From the NCBI GenBank assembly GCA_008363215.1, contig RHKP01000005.1:62001-126000 (forward strand): DNA of 64,000 nucleotides. The letters run 5' to 3'. Below, piece after piece: positions 39,801-46,029 of this stretch. Position numbers and translations under genes: made by a program. The notes beneath the pieces were generated by a model. That model saw nothing but the letters and a program-made list of their open reading frames with translations, did no database searches and was not told the origin of the DNA. The stretch is from Cyanobacteria bacterium CYA (GTDB lineage: Bacteria > Planctomycetota > Phycisphaerae > Phycisphaerales > UBA1924). Numbering within the stretch: position 1 is the first letter of the stretch; each line of letters opens with the position of its first letter.

Positions 39801-41631
39801 CCTGCATCTGCCGCTCGCCCGGACGCACCTGATCGAACTGCTGCACCAGCCCCTCGATCGTCGAGAACTGCTCAGGCCTCGCCCGCACGATCAGGCGATC
39901 CAGTTCGTCGATCGCCTCCAGCGTCGGCGGCACATACGTCGTTCCGTCGTCCGGTTCGAGCATCGGGCGCAGCACGCCGGAGAGCCTCGACACTACTTCC
40001 GACGCCTTGACGTTCGCCACCGTGTACGTGCGCGATTCACGCTCGACCACGATGCTCTTCTCGGCCGAGCGGAGCCGCTGCTCAAACCGCGCCAGCCCCG
40101 TGTTCGAGCCTACCAGCGTCACCGTTCGCGCCGCAGCGTCGACGATCGAACGCACCGGATCCTTGGCGGCCTCTTCCGTCAGATCATCCAGTTCGCGGGC
40201 CTTGGCGATCACCTGCTCAATGTTGTCCGAGCCCACCGTCACCACGCGCACTTCCTGACGCAGTTCCGGCTTGACGTCGATGCCCTTGATCAACTGCTCG
40301 AGCGCGTCCACGTCGCCCGAAGGCCCCGCGACGATCAACCCCTTGCCCGAAGGCGCCGGCGCCATGTTCAGCGCATGATTCTGCCGCGGCGTGAGCAGTC
40401 GCTGCGCGATGCCCATCGCCTGATCGGGCGAGAGGTGCTCGATCCCGATCACCTTGGCCGCCCGGTCCACACGCACCTCACCGGCGCCCACCGGGTCGAT
40501 CACCTCCAGCAGCGCCTTGGCCTGCACCAACTGCTCCGGCGTGCCCACCACCATCACGCGAGAAACGTTCTCCAGCCCCTGCACCGTCGGGCGCCGCGCC
40601 TCCGGCAGCGCCCGGAACAGCGCGTTGACCTGCTCGGCCGCCATCGTCGGCGTCACGCCCACGACCTCAAACGCCTTGAGTTGCGGTCCGTCGTTCGTCG
40701 CCGCGCCCACGCCGCCGCCTGTCGGAGAGTCGAGCATCGACGTCAGTTCGTCGACCAGCGGCATGCGCCCCGTCGGGCCCACCGCCACCACCGCGTTGAT
40801 CCTCGCGTCCGCCTGGATCTTCATCGGCGGCTTGCTCACGTCGTCGATCAGCCGCGCGTTATCGTTCTTGTCCTTCACCATGATCTGATCCAGTTCCGGG
40901 ATCAGACCCTTGAGCGTCGCGACGATCTGTTCGGCCTGCGTGTACCGCAGCGGGATCACCTTCATCGTGATGTCCGCAGGACGCACCAGGTCGACCTGGC
41001 TGATGATCTCGTAGATCCGCTTGCACTGCGAAGCCGTCTCCACCAGGATCAGCATGTTCTGCCGCGCAATCGCCTGCACCATGCCCGGAGGCCGGATCAG
41101 CGGCTTGATCTGCTCTACCACCGTGTCGGCCGTCGCGTTGTTCAGCGGGATATACGTCGTCACATACTCCGACGCATCGCGATCGGTGGTGCTCTGAAGT
41201 TCTTCCGGGCTGACCGGGCGGGCGTCGGTGGCCGCGCCCTCGATCGTCCGCAGGTAAAGGAAATCCCCTTCATGCACCAGGCGCACCCCGCGCGTGCGCA
41301 GGCTGAAGTTGAACACTTCGATCGCCTCACCCAGCGCAAAGTCGCGGGCGCTGATGAACTTGAGCGTTCCGTCGGGCACCGGCGCCTCGCGCACCACCGG
41401 CAGGTTGGTTTCCCGCGCGAAGAAGTCCAGCACCTGGTCGAAGGCGACGCCGTCAAAGTTGAATCGGATCCGGACTTCCGCCGGGGCGGCGGGCGTGCTC
41501 TGGCCCCCCGTGGTCGCCGGCGCGGCGTCCTGACCAAGCGCGGCCGAGACGGGCAATCCAGCCGCCGCGATCAATGTCGCCGCCAATGCCGCTCTCACCG
41601 CCGCTCGTCCGCTTTCGGTGCGCTCCATCAT
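27856..41631 (-). CDS. gspD: Giant secretin (GspD/PilQ type) with about 50 tandem N1-like modules
   Basis: A single intact frame of 4,591 codons encoding an outer-membrane secretin. Domains: signal peptide (about 1-34), N0/STN domain (about 52-132, FDGVAFDQVLDFFARETNLP), about 50 tandem secretin_N modules of 75-110 residues (about 133-4282), then the secretin core (about 4283-4530). The core has LSRPHVIVNNNEEASINVGE, VTVKDGQTVVIGGLIQT and LPLLGPLFRTK. A 60-residue acidic tail follows. Each module repeats the pattern hydrophobic strand, A/DA..(V/I)A..L helix, then a TNSLIV or TNALIV strand and a helix ending in LD. Usual GspD is about 650-750 residues with three such modules. It overlaps the upstream PilO-type gene by four bases. 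The family assignment is secure; the use of so many modules is unknown to me. Confidence 0.95.
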   Translation of the reverse strand: MMERTESGRAAVRAALAATLIAAAGLPVSAALGQDAAPATTGGQSTPAAPAEVRIRFNFDGVAFDQVLDFFARETNLPVVREAPVPDGTLKFISARDFALGEAIEVFNFSLRTRGVRLVHEGDFLYLRTIEGAATDARPVSPEELQSTTDRDASEYVTTYIPLNNATADTVVEQIKPLIRPPGMVQAIARQNMLILVETASQCKRIYEIISQVDLVRPADITMKVIPLRYTQAEQIVATLKGLIPELDQIMVKDKNDNARLIDDVSKPPMKIQADARINAVVAVGPTGRMPLVDELTSMLDSPTGGGVGAATNDGPQLKAFEVVGVTPTMAAEQVNALFRALPEARRPTVQGLENVSRVMVVGTPEQLVQAKALLEVIDPVGAGEVRVDRAAKVIGIEHLSPDQAMGIAQRLLTPRQNHALNMAPAPSGKGLIVAGPSGDVDALEQLIKGIDVKPELRQEVRVVTVGSDNIEQVIAKARELDDLTEEAAKDPVRSIVDAAARTVTLVGSNTGLARFEQRLRSAEKSIVVERESRTYTVANVKASEVVSRLSGVLRPMLEPDDGTTYVPPTLEAIDELDRLIVRARPEQFSTIEGLVQQFDQVRPGERQMQVMTLLGPDPAKLIARAMELYTAQTAGMDATDAGPVEYEVDAVAGKLIVKGRAEALRIFSSALQQAQQLMPPARTTRLIEVENGKAADLVAPLMEFLASADSIDPAREVPAAGVLAVERTNSLMVTAEPAQHQLIADYVKRLDRIEQSNLPPLKLLQLRTADAANIASMLTSQYSQRSPGDRAARPVDIRADVATNTLIVAAHEELFEEIKTFVDDLNTEQSDKPERITFLFTLKVAKATDVAAAMDKLYPQPPMPADRAGRPMPWLQEPKEVSVSADASSNSLIIDAPADREESLRELAEKLDRVEVPPVAELRTYHVVNADLNSVARMLQGLSQNGSLSSPASTGRPKVPVVIETEPRSSTLIVAGDEVTFEKVEQVLKSLTAVPVERGLRIVPIANADAADVRERALAIYTSQIAAIPDAQPVDVTIDQESNSLEVVADVEAMARFMKILDELQRQIGPAREVRMIELRLAQVGEVIGFLREMVAASESLKVSGGPEPVFEPIETTNSLLIAAQPTQFTIIEQLVRSLDNQQVAERPPLRIMKLRSTDAANLASVLERSYSQRPAEERAKKPADIQADAATNTLIVSAHEDVMTEIESIVRELNESTSFDEADRQIRIFPLKIARAEELAKTIDEMYPEPPMPRDQRGNPRPDLQRPKEIFVRGDRATNSLIVDAPTERLAGFEQIVASLDKAKLTEDVELRTYRVERADLAAVQTTLKQLADSGALSSNVQSAITISTEPASRTLVVSGPTEIFGRVEAVLKDVDAKYALPATTLRMYPLQHARADRVKTVIEQMLSARLKETQREQGLAIEPEELLEVASDASSNTLIISAPEALQEAAKQLIDVLDTEAAALGRSTVRVVPLTYAEANQVAQTLNQALPTMDLPSGEKVSILPAASSNALLLAGADADLKKVESLIEPLDRQPFDPEKPDVQTFPLEHADAATIAKTVERLLVDQQQTDPRILMLQMRARNYQYAETPKIRVEAEPRTNSLIVSGPTATLELARAMIERLDQPAEDPDRTTVTFTPANADAEQLAATVGKLMQAVLPQGRRAMEIVAEPTSGAVLVIGQAEEVAQAVAKLTELDERAPAMPAVDVKSFDLAHTDAVGVATATRALLSDQSRWPTALVRAQKAGVRVPTVSVEPDARTNRLLVSAPSALMPLAEQLIGTLDQPRQSGSIEVQVFRLEKGKADSVATALQQALSAGLEPGEKPATVTAELASNSLVVAASSERLARAGELIKSMDETVEPAGVGVRTVYLEYAQAEAIAPLVQQIIQRDDPLVGADPWSRSLLMRDMMRSGMKVDEAPVKVVAEPRLNALVISAPASVLELAEQVVKGLDVARDPGGPGGDRVVRVITLTNADVSALSASIGELFESDQSGQVPPTVKVDAQSNSLIVRGTSEQIAGIEGLVKQLDAATLSSSRQLRLITVDRSRADAQMMARTIQRMLEQQGGVKVEVISAEELMDRREKEGEESGDARHFRILPSFHGLGPLVIGYAVAAQPAGEPAGHNEKGSEEATIVIAIDPSTNSLLVVGSPRLTDRVAVLVDELEQQMPAEPTGVRIVTLPSTADARNVADIVAQTVREVGRTGPANPGGFTGNVSVRPDPVGNAVIVWANQTDFESVSQLITGVSSLASTVEVTVKVYPLENVSARQAVASLEDLFSPAPRGRQAQQLFDMTLRGPDGQPVRARVDPGRTSLVADPSDSALIVAGTDETIALVDRFIGMLDLSPVTNRMAIRQYPLKSAQATELARTFQSLFDAQRTGAGRNAQAMPQARFVPDQRTNSILVTGTSEQHTEVARLLAEADMKLDDENVELAIIPLQNASPTAVRRIVEQVVVGRDPAQRERIQISAEDTSRLFVVKAPKEDMEQIRGIVAQVDEVEVGSFPIRSIKLETANAVEVAAQLQQFFRERGSISGRRGPQSGGAAIVGDERSGTIIVSASNNDFEQIESMVQMFDVPAESRQVQYKIVELKHARVSDIDDTVQSLASELQYERLGGWFGNSGRRSGASTGTLLVQPNERTNSLVVFGQGETVNTMLEIIAQLDRPLAEQTRLEVRAIKSQGSDLAAMAQMIEQATATPGWRSWQGRDPDLVSVEVDRERGVLILIGDKARVDLAEGYIRQIAEAGVEGGRSVKSIKLQHADAGSAAASLSRFFAERARAQGLREGGVSIIGSQDGNLLLVSGDQAELAMLDELVAQLDQPELGDDRVIEMIGVKHIDPAEAVRTVQQMFPSRRGDEQVIVSAQPNQSSVLVSARAEDIEQVRRLLGQIDTLPSAETAKIVTVPLKAARAVDIAGTLREALPDGVRIQITPMTRTNSLMLTGSAEAIALVQEQIAGLDIETTQSPVEFRRIEIKHQSVSDVAFTVRAMMRGRPRTQGTPEANFDPLYDTNVLAVTASADEMPFIEQIIKEIDTPKASNRRTQFIKLAFAPAESTAEALKVFYGRLAPEATTPAQRDVTIVPDPATNSLVISADESVWSGVESLLKQLDTEEYDTSQQLVVIPLRHADARSVAQALNEGLRAPLEDQLRREQIRLREENRGGRNQNNDFYEPTVLVSTEGTPTVSAEVQTNSLIVFAGRKELERIEAIVRQLDVPDFMRLPQPRVIPVTSGRASVIADAIRQAFVSRGSRAGSPREVVVIGDDASGTLIIRADDEQFEQILALATTLTEQVADTQASPRVLRLRHVPAVRMRDTLVTTFAPLAQQRNEALAIAVDRNSNALIISSSDELHQQIQALAGELDTGPMGAQSDQTPSSMSTLGQTVLIVDVTNHAPGDIVRMLEVFGVTRAQPADRAGLVAEPVTLVPLTTRRGLAIMGSQPDVLVVAELISKLDTPPTTSAQQDMVVVPLRTGDAANVVAAINAMLDTARQAPGSPAAAALREHIRRLNLLRDGFDEKPVELDLNTPIRVLADTATNSIMIGSSQANVGAIREIIGLFDRLPIGEAIVVRIFPLENSSAQSLRPILEDLFRESERLRTQPGTRRVGMPNTAIGQALAGAIAISVDERTNALVVAGREEALALVEVLVTQLDSDDAERGWIEAHVIPLQHADAVLLAEKIDEVLVRGLGDTPEEVGLQRQVGRLRLVLTEAGEARAVESDIFAPMAGLVVTPEENLNALIVVGTPTNIKVVQELVKTLDVELASAQNAVQVIPLEHAAADRVSSILTQIFRQRETLPSFRPEDRVVISVDSRTNALVVSTSARSFELLRGLLNTLDTEETRFAVGLHVLQVPNADVRDLAPKLQRLMRERIQATRRSGDLESPEDVFSIEPVPSTNSLIVAASDENLTMLKEFIESLTTGGRAISDAERMELIAVESPGRASEIADAVNSLYVEKENERRGERAVTLIANDRLNALIATGTEADIAAIRGFVARLDQARVETVQEFKRIALDSASATEVVRLLEDALAGRTIGGRGSSQQATVLRVYTPEIEEAIAEATIDGDIRDYIKLTADTRTNSVLVLAPPEMMQLIMKVIQDLDLDRRGDRVIETFQLVNADAQAMAVLLGELFNLSQMGDSLVLIPTRSDEEDPEQPQGRFTPVPDPRQELSITVDRRTNTLLVSGTKEYLAEVREVVTQLDGIQALEREQRVVNLRNAQAKDIETTLQSYFESEAERRRLTLGPQRAESFIRQLEQEVTVIGDEKSNKLVISASPRYIETVSKIVEELDASPPQVMIQVLLAEVTLDEAESWGVDINIGGVVATSKIGGDGYVFESLAGGAGVATSLGVPNFSVASTDFTLLLRALEEQGRLEVLSRPHVIVNNNEEASINVGENIAIVTGVDRDQFGGSNANVERRDVGIILNVRPSISSDGFVRVDIAPEISQLSQRSVEIDENFSAPIITQRLVDTTVTVKDGQTVVIGGLIQTIDEYRKTKAKGLGDLPLLGPLFRTKDESKVKTELLVILTPYVIPGDTPQAELRQRALSEQHLREMTDPKPIFDALGQPGGLPSVDGKDGPVRLPEKTPMTDDAWLKEPRDEDDQK
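37699..38868 (-). repeat. Secretin super-repeat, copy B (five modules)
   Basis: Codons 922-1311 of the giant secretin. It opens with ELRTYHV, exactly 390 codons after copy A, and includes PPLRIMKLRSTDAANLAS and PEPPMPRDQRGNPRP at corresponding places. A third block begins 390 codons later with ELRTYRV (codon 1312), but only its first module is clearly alike. Confidence 0.75.
38869..40038 (-). repeat. Secretin super-repeat, copy A (five modules)
   Basis: Codons 532-921 of the giant secretin. This block of five modules opens with ESRTYTV and includes PPLKLLQLRTADAANIAS and a Pro-rich loop PQPPMPADRAGRP. It matches the next 390 codons module by module. Confidence 0.75.
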
Positions 41632-42698
41632 CCTTCTCCTTCACCCGCCATGGCTCCGGGCATCGGGGCGGATCCTCCACCCGACGCCGGAGAGTCTACC
41701 TGATCGGCCGGCACGCGATCGGCCAGGGTCTGTCCCTGTCTGATCACGAACCTTCTCCCCTCGAACACGAAGTACCCCCGTTCACCCTCCGCCCACTCGA
41801 AAACGTGCCCCAGCACTTCCTCGCCCGGACGCAGAATCCGGCGTTCGCCGGTTGCCGTCTGTGTGACCCACGCTTCCACGCTAAGCGTCTGTCCGTCGAC
41901 GCGACGCTCCACCAGCCCGGTCACCTTCCACCGGTCATAGGCCGGAGGCACCGCCGGCGGAGGCACGATCGGGTCCACGGGCGTTTCCACCACGAGCGGC
42001 TTGGGCGTCTGCACCGGCGGCGCCACAAACACGTTGCGCTCCGCGATCCGCGCCGCCTTCTTCACCAACTCCTCGCCGGGCGCCACAATCGGGGGCATCG
42101 CCGCGTCCGCAGGGCACAGGTCTGGCGCGACGGCCACGGAGAACGCCACATCCAGCCCGAATGTCTGCCGCTCCCGACCGCGCGGCTCGATCGACACGCG
42201 CTCGATGCGGTGCAGCCAAGGCTGCACCTGCAGGAACGCCACCGCACGCACCACCTGTTCCAGCGAGCCGGACCCGCTGAACGTGCCCTTTACTACCGCA
42301 AAATCGTGCGCCTCCATCAACTCGCGCCCGAGTTTGCCGCGCAGCCTGGCAGCATCCAGCGGCGTCCTCTGGGCCCGGGGAGGCCCATTGCTCACCTGCA
42401 CCGCCCGCAGCCCCGCCCGCTCGCCGATGTCCTGCAGACTCGTCCTCAGCCGATGCTCCACCTGGTCAAACTCACGACCGATCTGGGTGAGCCCGAATCC
42501 CTGGAGTTCTCGTTTGATGCTCGGCCAATCCTCCATCGTGTCGGTCGCTCGCTTGAACGTTGCATCCATTTCACCGAGTTGCCTGCGCAACTCGCCGACC
42601 GGCTTGAAGTACGCCACGTCCGCGATCCAGTACCCCGCGCCGAGCACCACGCCCAGCACCACCAGCCGGACGACCAGCCCAAGAGGAGTTCGCTTCAT
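41628..42698 (-). CDS. PilO/GspM-type protein fused to a PilP/GspC-like domain
   Basis: A 356-residue inner-membrane protein of the secretion system. A single N-terminal span (VVRLVVLGVVLGAGYWIAD) is followed by a coiled-coil-prone helix and a ferredoxin-like region (about residues 95-205), the layout of PilO/GspM. After a Pro-rich linker (VVETPVDPIVPPPAVPPAY), a beta-rich domain begins at WKVTGLVERRVDG and runs to RFVIRQGQTL. This resembles the small PilP/GspC homology domain that contacts the secretin N0 ring. No separate gspC or pilP gene is present, so this fusion may link platform to secretin. It overlaps its neighbours by four bases on both sides. Confidence 0.7.
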   Translation of the reverse strand: MKRTPLGLVVRLVVLGVVLGAGYWIADVAYFKPVGELRRQLGEMDATFKRATDTMEDWPSIKRELQGFGLTQIGREFDQVEHRLRTSLQDIGERAGLRAVQVSNGPPRAQRTPLDAARLRGKLGRELMEAHDFAVVKGTFSGSGSLEQVVRAVAFLQVQPWLHRIERVSIEPRGRERQTFGLDVAFSVAVAPDLCPADAAMPPIVAPGEELVKKAARIAERNVFVAPPVQTPKPLVVETPVDPIVPPPAVPPAYDRWKVTGLVERRVDGQTLSVEAWVTQTATGERRILRPGEEVLGHVFEWAEGERGYFVFEGRRFVIRQGQTLADRVPADQVDSPASGGGSAPMPGAMAGEGEG

Positions 42699-44347
42699 GG
42701 CGTTCCCTCCTGCGCCTGACCGCCCGGATCCTGGGTCGGCAAGTCCGCTTCGGCCGGCGTCTGCTCACCGGGGCCGCCCGGGATCTCCGCGCCGTCGGTC
42801 GCCGCGCCGGCCGGAGTGCCCGCCACCTTGTCGGAAGGCGAAAGGTAGTTGGTCGTCAACTCGTAGTCGTACCGATCCGCCACGTCCGGACCGCGATTGA
42901 CCACGGTGAACAGACCCGCCTCGAGCAGGCGTTCGCGCAAGGTCAGCGCAATCGACCGATCGTTTACCTTGCCCGACACGTCGATTGCCACCCGACTCTG
43001 GCTCGACCACTCCCCACCGGGGAACGAGCGGCCTTCGTACTTGACCTCCCCAGCCATGACCATGTTGACCCGGTCGGCCAGCGAAACGCGCGGGTCGGGC
43101 AAGCGCTCGCTCAACCACGACAGATGCCCGATCCAGTCGACGTCCATCGCGTCCCAGCGGCGCACATTTTCCGCCCGGGCCCGCTCAATCAGGTAAGCGC
43201 GATACTCGCCGGCGAGATCGTCCAACTGGGTCTGCCGCCCCAGTTTCACCGCGTTGAGAGAATCGAGCCGGTCCTGGCGATACAGGTATCCTGCACCGCC
43301 CACGACGATGAGCCCGAACACTCCCGCGAGGACCAGTTGCCGCCGCCTGGCGCCGAGATCCGGAGGCCGCCGCGGGTTCAGGAAATCGAGCCCTCCCGGG
43401 CTTGCTGACGCCGGAGCCCCAAGCCCGATCAACGGCAGAAACGTGCCCAGTGTCTGCGCATCCAGGCTTGGGCGCACTCTGACGCTCTCGGGCATTTCCA
43501 GGCACCGGGCCGGCAGATCCAGCAGCGCATGGCAGCGAGTGCATACTTCTTCGGCCAACGAGCCGCAGCCCATCACCAGGATCGCCCGCACGTCTTCGGC
43601 TCGCTGCGACACGCGATAACTCATCCACGTCCGCTTGGCTTCCACCGCGGTTCGCTGGGCCAGGTCCGGTTCCGGCTCGATGCCTTCCTCACGCAGCAGG
43701 GGAATCGCGACTTCAGGAATCGCGTGCTTCAGTTCCACGGAGCGGGCGAAGAGCACTCTCCCACGGTTGGCCACGACGTAGTCGGTGGTGCCCATGCCGC
43801 CGGCGATCACCAGCACCGGGCCTTCCAGCCCGCTGGTCAGGCGCGCGATCCCGCCGCTGCGAAGCCGCACGCTGGCGAGTTTCAGACCGGCGTGCCGAGC
43901 CACCTCACGATACCACGACACCCGCTCGCGATGAATCGCGCCCACCAGCACGTTGGTCACGCGCGCGTCTTCGCCTGCTTCGAGCGTCACCGAATCGATG
44001 ATCGAGTCCTCGATCGGCATGGTGAGTTGACGGCTCATCTGCAAACGCACCGCCTCGCAGATCTCGGCCTCGCCCTGGATCCCGACTGACGGAAGTTCAA
44101 GCACCTTGAGCACGACGTCGCCGCGAGGAGCCGCGAATATCGCCCGCGTCGTCGAAATCCCCGCGTCGCGAAGCGTCTGTCGGACCCAGGGCCCGACCTC
44201 CTCCGGCGCGGTCGACAAGTCCGCACGCGAGGCCGTCGCGATTCGCTGCACAGTCAGCGACTTGGGCCCGGCCTTGACGGCCGCGGCCGCCATGCCGTCG
44301 CGAGTCAGGTCGATCAGCACGCAGGCGCCTCGCAGGTCGCGATTCAT
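42695..44347 (-). CDS. gspL: GspL-type protein (PilM-like cytoplasmic domain plus PilN-like part)
   Basis: A 550-residue platform protein. Residues 1-310 or so form an actin-like PilM/GspL cytoplasmic domain (RGDVVLKVLELPSVGIQGEA, VLVIAGGMGTTDYVVANRGR). A membrane span (LVLAGVFGLIVVGGAGYLY) and a PilN-like periplasmic helix and ferredoxin-like domain follow, with a Pro/Gly/Asp-rich tail. Such proteins tether the GspE ATPase to the inner membrane. The start at 44347 overlaps the gspK stop by four bases; seven extra codons upstream are open but less likely. Confidence 0.8.
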   Translation of the reverse strand: MNRDLRGACVLIDLTRDGMAAAAVKAGPKSLTVQRIATASRADLSTAPEEVGPWVRQTLRDAGISTTRAIFAAPRGDVVLKVLELPSVGIQGEAEICEAVRLQMSRQLTMPIEDSIIDSVTLEAGEDARVTNVLVGAIHRERVSWYREVARHAGLKLASVRLRSGGIARLTSGLEGPVLVIAGGMGTTDYVVANRGRVLFARSVELKHAIPEVAIPLLREEGIEPEPDLAQRTAVEAKRTWMSYRVSQRAEDVRAILVMGCGSLAEEVCTRCHALLDLPARCLEMPESVRVRPSLDAQTLGTFLPLIGLGAPASASPGGLDFLNPRRPPDLGARRRQLVLAGVFGLIVVGGAGYLYRQDRLDSLNAVKLGRQTQLDDLAGEYRAYLIERARAENVRRWDAMDVDWIGHLSWLSERLPDPRVSLADRVNMVMAGEVKYEGRSFPGGEWSSQSRVAIDVSGKVNDRSIALTLRERLLEAGLFTVVNRGPDVADRYDYELTTNYLSPSDKVAGTPAGAATDGAEIPGGPGEQTPAEADLPTQDPGGQAQEGTP

Positions 44348-46029
44348 GACCCACCCCCGGAAGTCCATCTCCCGATGCGCCGATCCACCGGCTCGTCCGG
44401 CATCGTCCGTGCCGGCTGCGCCGCGTCCTCTTCCGACGCACGGGCCTGGTGCTCGGTGCGCCTGTTTCGCGTCTCCTCGGCTCGCGCCGCACGCTGCTCG
44501 GCCCGGGCCGCCCGCGCCGCGTCGATCCGCGAGCCTCCCTCACGCCAACCGGGTCCGTCGCCGCCCGTCGAATCGCCTTCTCCTTCGTTGCCGCTCGGCT
44601 CATCAATGCCCATCTGAGTCCAGAGTTCGGCCTCGAAAGACCGCTGGTCGGCCGATACGCGCTCCTGCACATCGGCGCGCCGCAGTTCCGCTGCCAGATC
44701 GAGCATCGACACCTCGCGCAGATACGCCACCCGGGCCCGCTCCGAGGAGACGTCGATCACCGCGTCGTACACTACCCGATCACTCAACACGCTTTCGTCC
44801 CGCGTCGCCTCGGCAAACCCTTCCAGCACCGACTCGGCCACACCGTCTACGTGTGCGTACGCCGCCGGCTCCTCGAATCCGGCTTCCACACGTACGCGCC
44901 ACTGCATGGATCGCGTGGCCACAAGGTCGACCACCGCCTCGTACTCATCCAGCGTGAGGATGCCCTCCTGCACCAGCCACATGGACGACAGTCGCACCTC
45001 TTCGGACAGCCGGTCTCGCCGGTCCACGATCTCCAGCGCCCGTCCGTGGTCAATGCCCGGCAACGTCGAGAGCACCTCGACCGGAGCCGTCAGAATGTCG
45101 ATGCGCCCCAGACGATACATGTCGTCGGATGTGGTCACCGCGTCGAGAATACCGCGGAGAATCTCGGGATCATCCACGCCGAGTTTGCGCACGTTTGCGA
45201 GCATTTCGCGGTCGGTGCGGAACTTGAGGCCCTGGTCGAAGAGCCCCTTGACCACCGCCACCGCCTCGCTGCCCCACTGCTCCTCGACCGCCCGCTCGAA
45301 CCGGTTCGACCACGGCACATTGAGGTTGATCCGCAACTTGCCGCGCTTGTCAGGTGACTCGATCCCCGCCTGGATGTTGGGATCAAAACTGAACACCGTC
45401 AGCAGGTCAATCAGACTCGCCTCCGGCGCCTCGTCCTGGGCGCTGCTCGAACCGACCCGCGCCGCGCCGGCCGACTCTGCACCCCCGCCCACACCCTCAC
45501 CGGCGTCTGCCGCTCTCAACCCGGCCGGTGTTTCCACGAACCCGTACAGCACGTCGGCCGCCATGCCCTCCACACGCACGAGTTCCTCGACGCTGGTGAA
45601 CGGCCGGGCATCGATGATCTTCTGGGCCCGCACCTCTGTCCCGATACCCGGCAGCGCCGCCAGCATCTGCTTCGACGCATGGTTCAGGTCGACCTTTCCC
45701 GTCTCGGACACCAGTAGCGCCCCGCCCCGCGCCGGCACGAGTCGGACCACCGCCCGACGCCCGCTCTCTTCCTCGTACAGCACCCACCGACTGTCTACCT
45801 CTGGTGCCACCCCGGCCAGCAGTTTCTCCCGCTGCTCAGCCAGTTGCGCCATCACGTACTGCACCCCCGACCAGGCGATGGCGCGCGATTGGGTTCGCCG
45901 CAGGGTCGTCTCGGCCGATGACCGCTCCGCGTCAACCGTCACCAGCAGCGTCGAACCGATCATCGCCGCCAGCACGATCACCAGCAACACCGCCAGCAGC
46001 ACCATCCCGCGCTTCGATCGCCTCCTCAT
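44344..46029 (-). CDS. gspK: General secretion pathway protein K (minor pseudopilin)
   Basis: A 561-residue large minor pseudopilin that caps the pseudopilus tip. The N-terminus RRRSKRGMVLLAVLLVIVLA is a class III-type leader and hydrophobic helix. The body contains helix-hairpin-helix-like segments such as VDLNHASKQMLAALPGIG and LSTLPGIDHGRALEIVDRRD, as in GspK. The C-terminal 100 residues are charged and rich in Arg, Ala and Glu, which is unusual and may be disordered. It lies in the tight cluster with four-base overlaps. Confidence 0.87.
   Translation of the reverse strand: MRRRSKRGMVLLAVLLVIVLAAMIGSTLLVTVDAERSSAETTLRRTQSRAIAWSGVQYVMAQLAEQREKLLAGVAPEVDSRWVLYEEESGRRAVVRLVPARGGALLVSETGKVDLNHASKQMLAALPGIGTEVRAQKIIDARPFTSVEELVRVEGMAADVLYGFVETPAGLRAADAGEGVGGGAESAGAARVGSSSAQDEAPEASLIDLLTVFSFDPNIQAGIESPDKRGKLRINLNVPWSNRFERAVEEQWGSEAVAVVKGLFDQGLKFRTDREMLANVRKLGVDDPEILRGILDAVTTSDDMYRLGRIDILTAPVEVLSTLPGIDHGRALEIVDRRDRLSEEVRLSSMWLVQEGILTLDEYEAVVDLVATRSMQWRVRVEAGFEEPAAYAHVDGVAESVLEGFAEATRDESVLSDRVVYDAVIDVSSERARVAYLREVSMLDLAAELRRADVQERVSADQRSFEAELWTQMGIDEPSGNEGEGDSTGGDGPGWREGGSRIDAARAARAEQRAARAEETRNRRTEHQARASEEDAAQPARTMPDEPVDRRIGRWTSGGGS

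Noticed and set aside
27856-41631. Tandem DNA repeats that might suggest a CRISPR array or satellite
   Set aside because: The recurring DNA words (such as GATCAGCGAGTTGGT) encode the TNSLIV strand of protein modules, and spacing is irregular. No CRISPR repeat-spacer structure exists in the window.
39196-41703. Long plus-strand open frame opposite the secretin gene
   Set aside because: It is Arg/His-rich with no family motifs and is the antisense shadow of a conserved coding region in GC-rich DNA. Similar shadows lie opposite both groEL genes, sucA, pstA and pstC.
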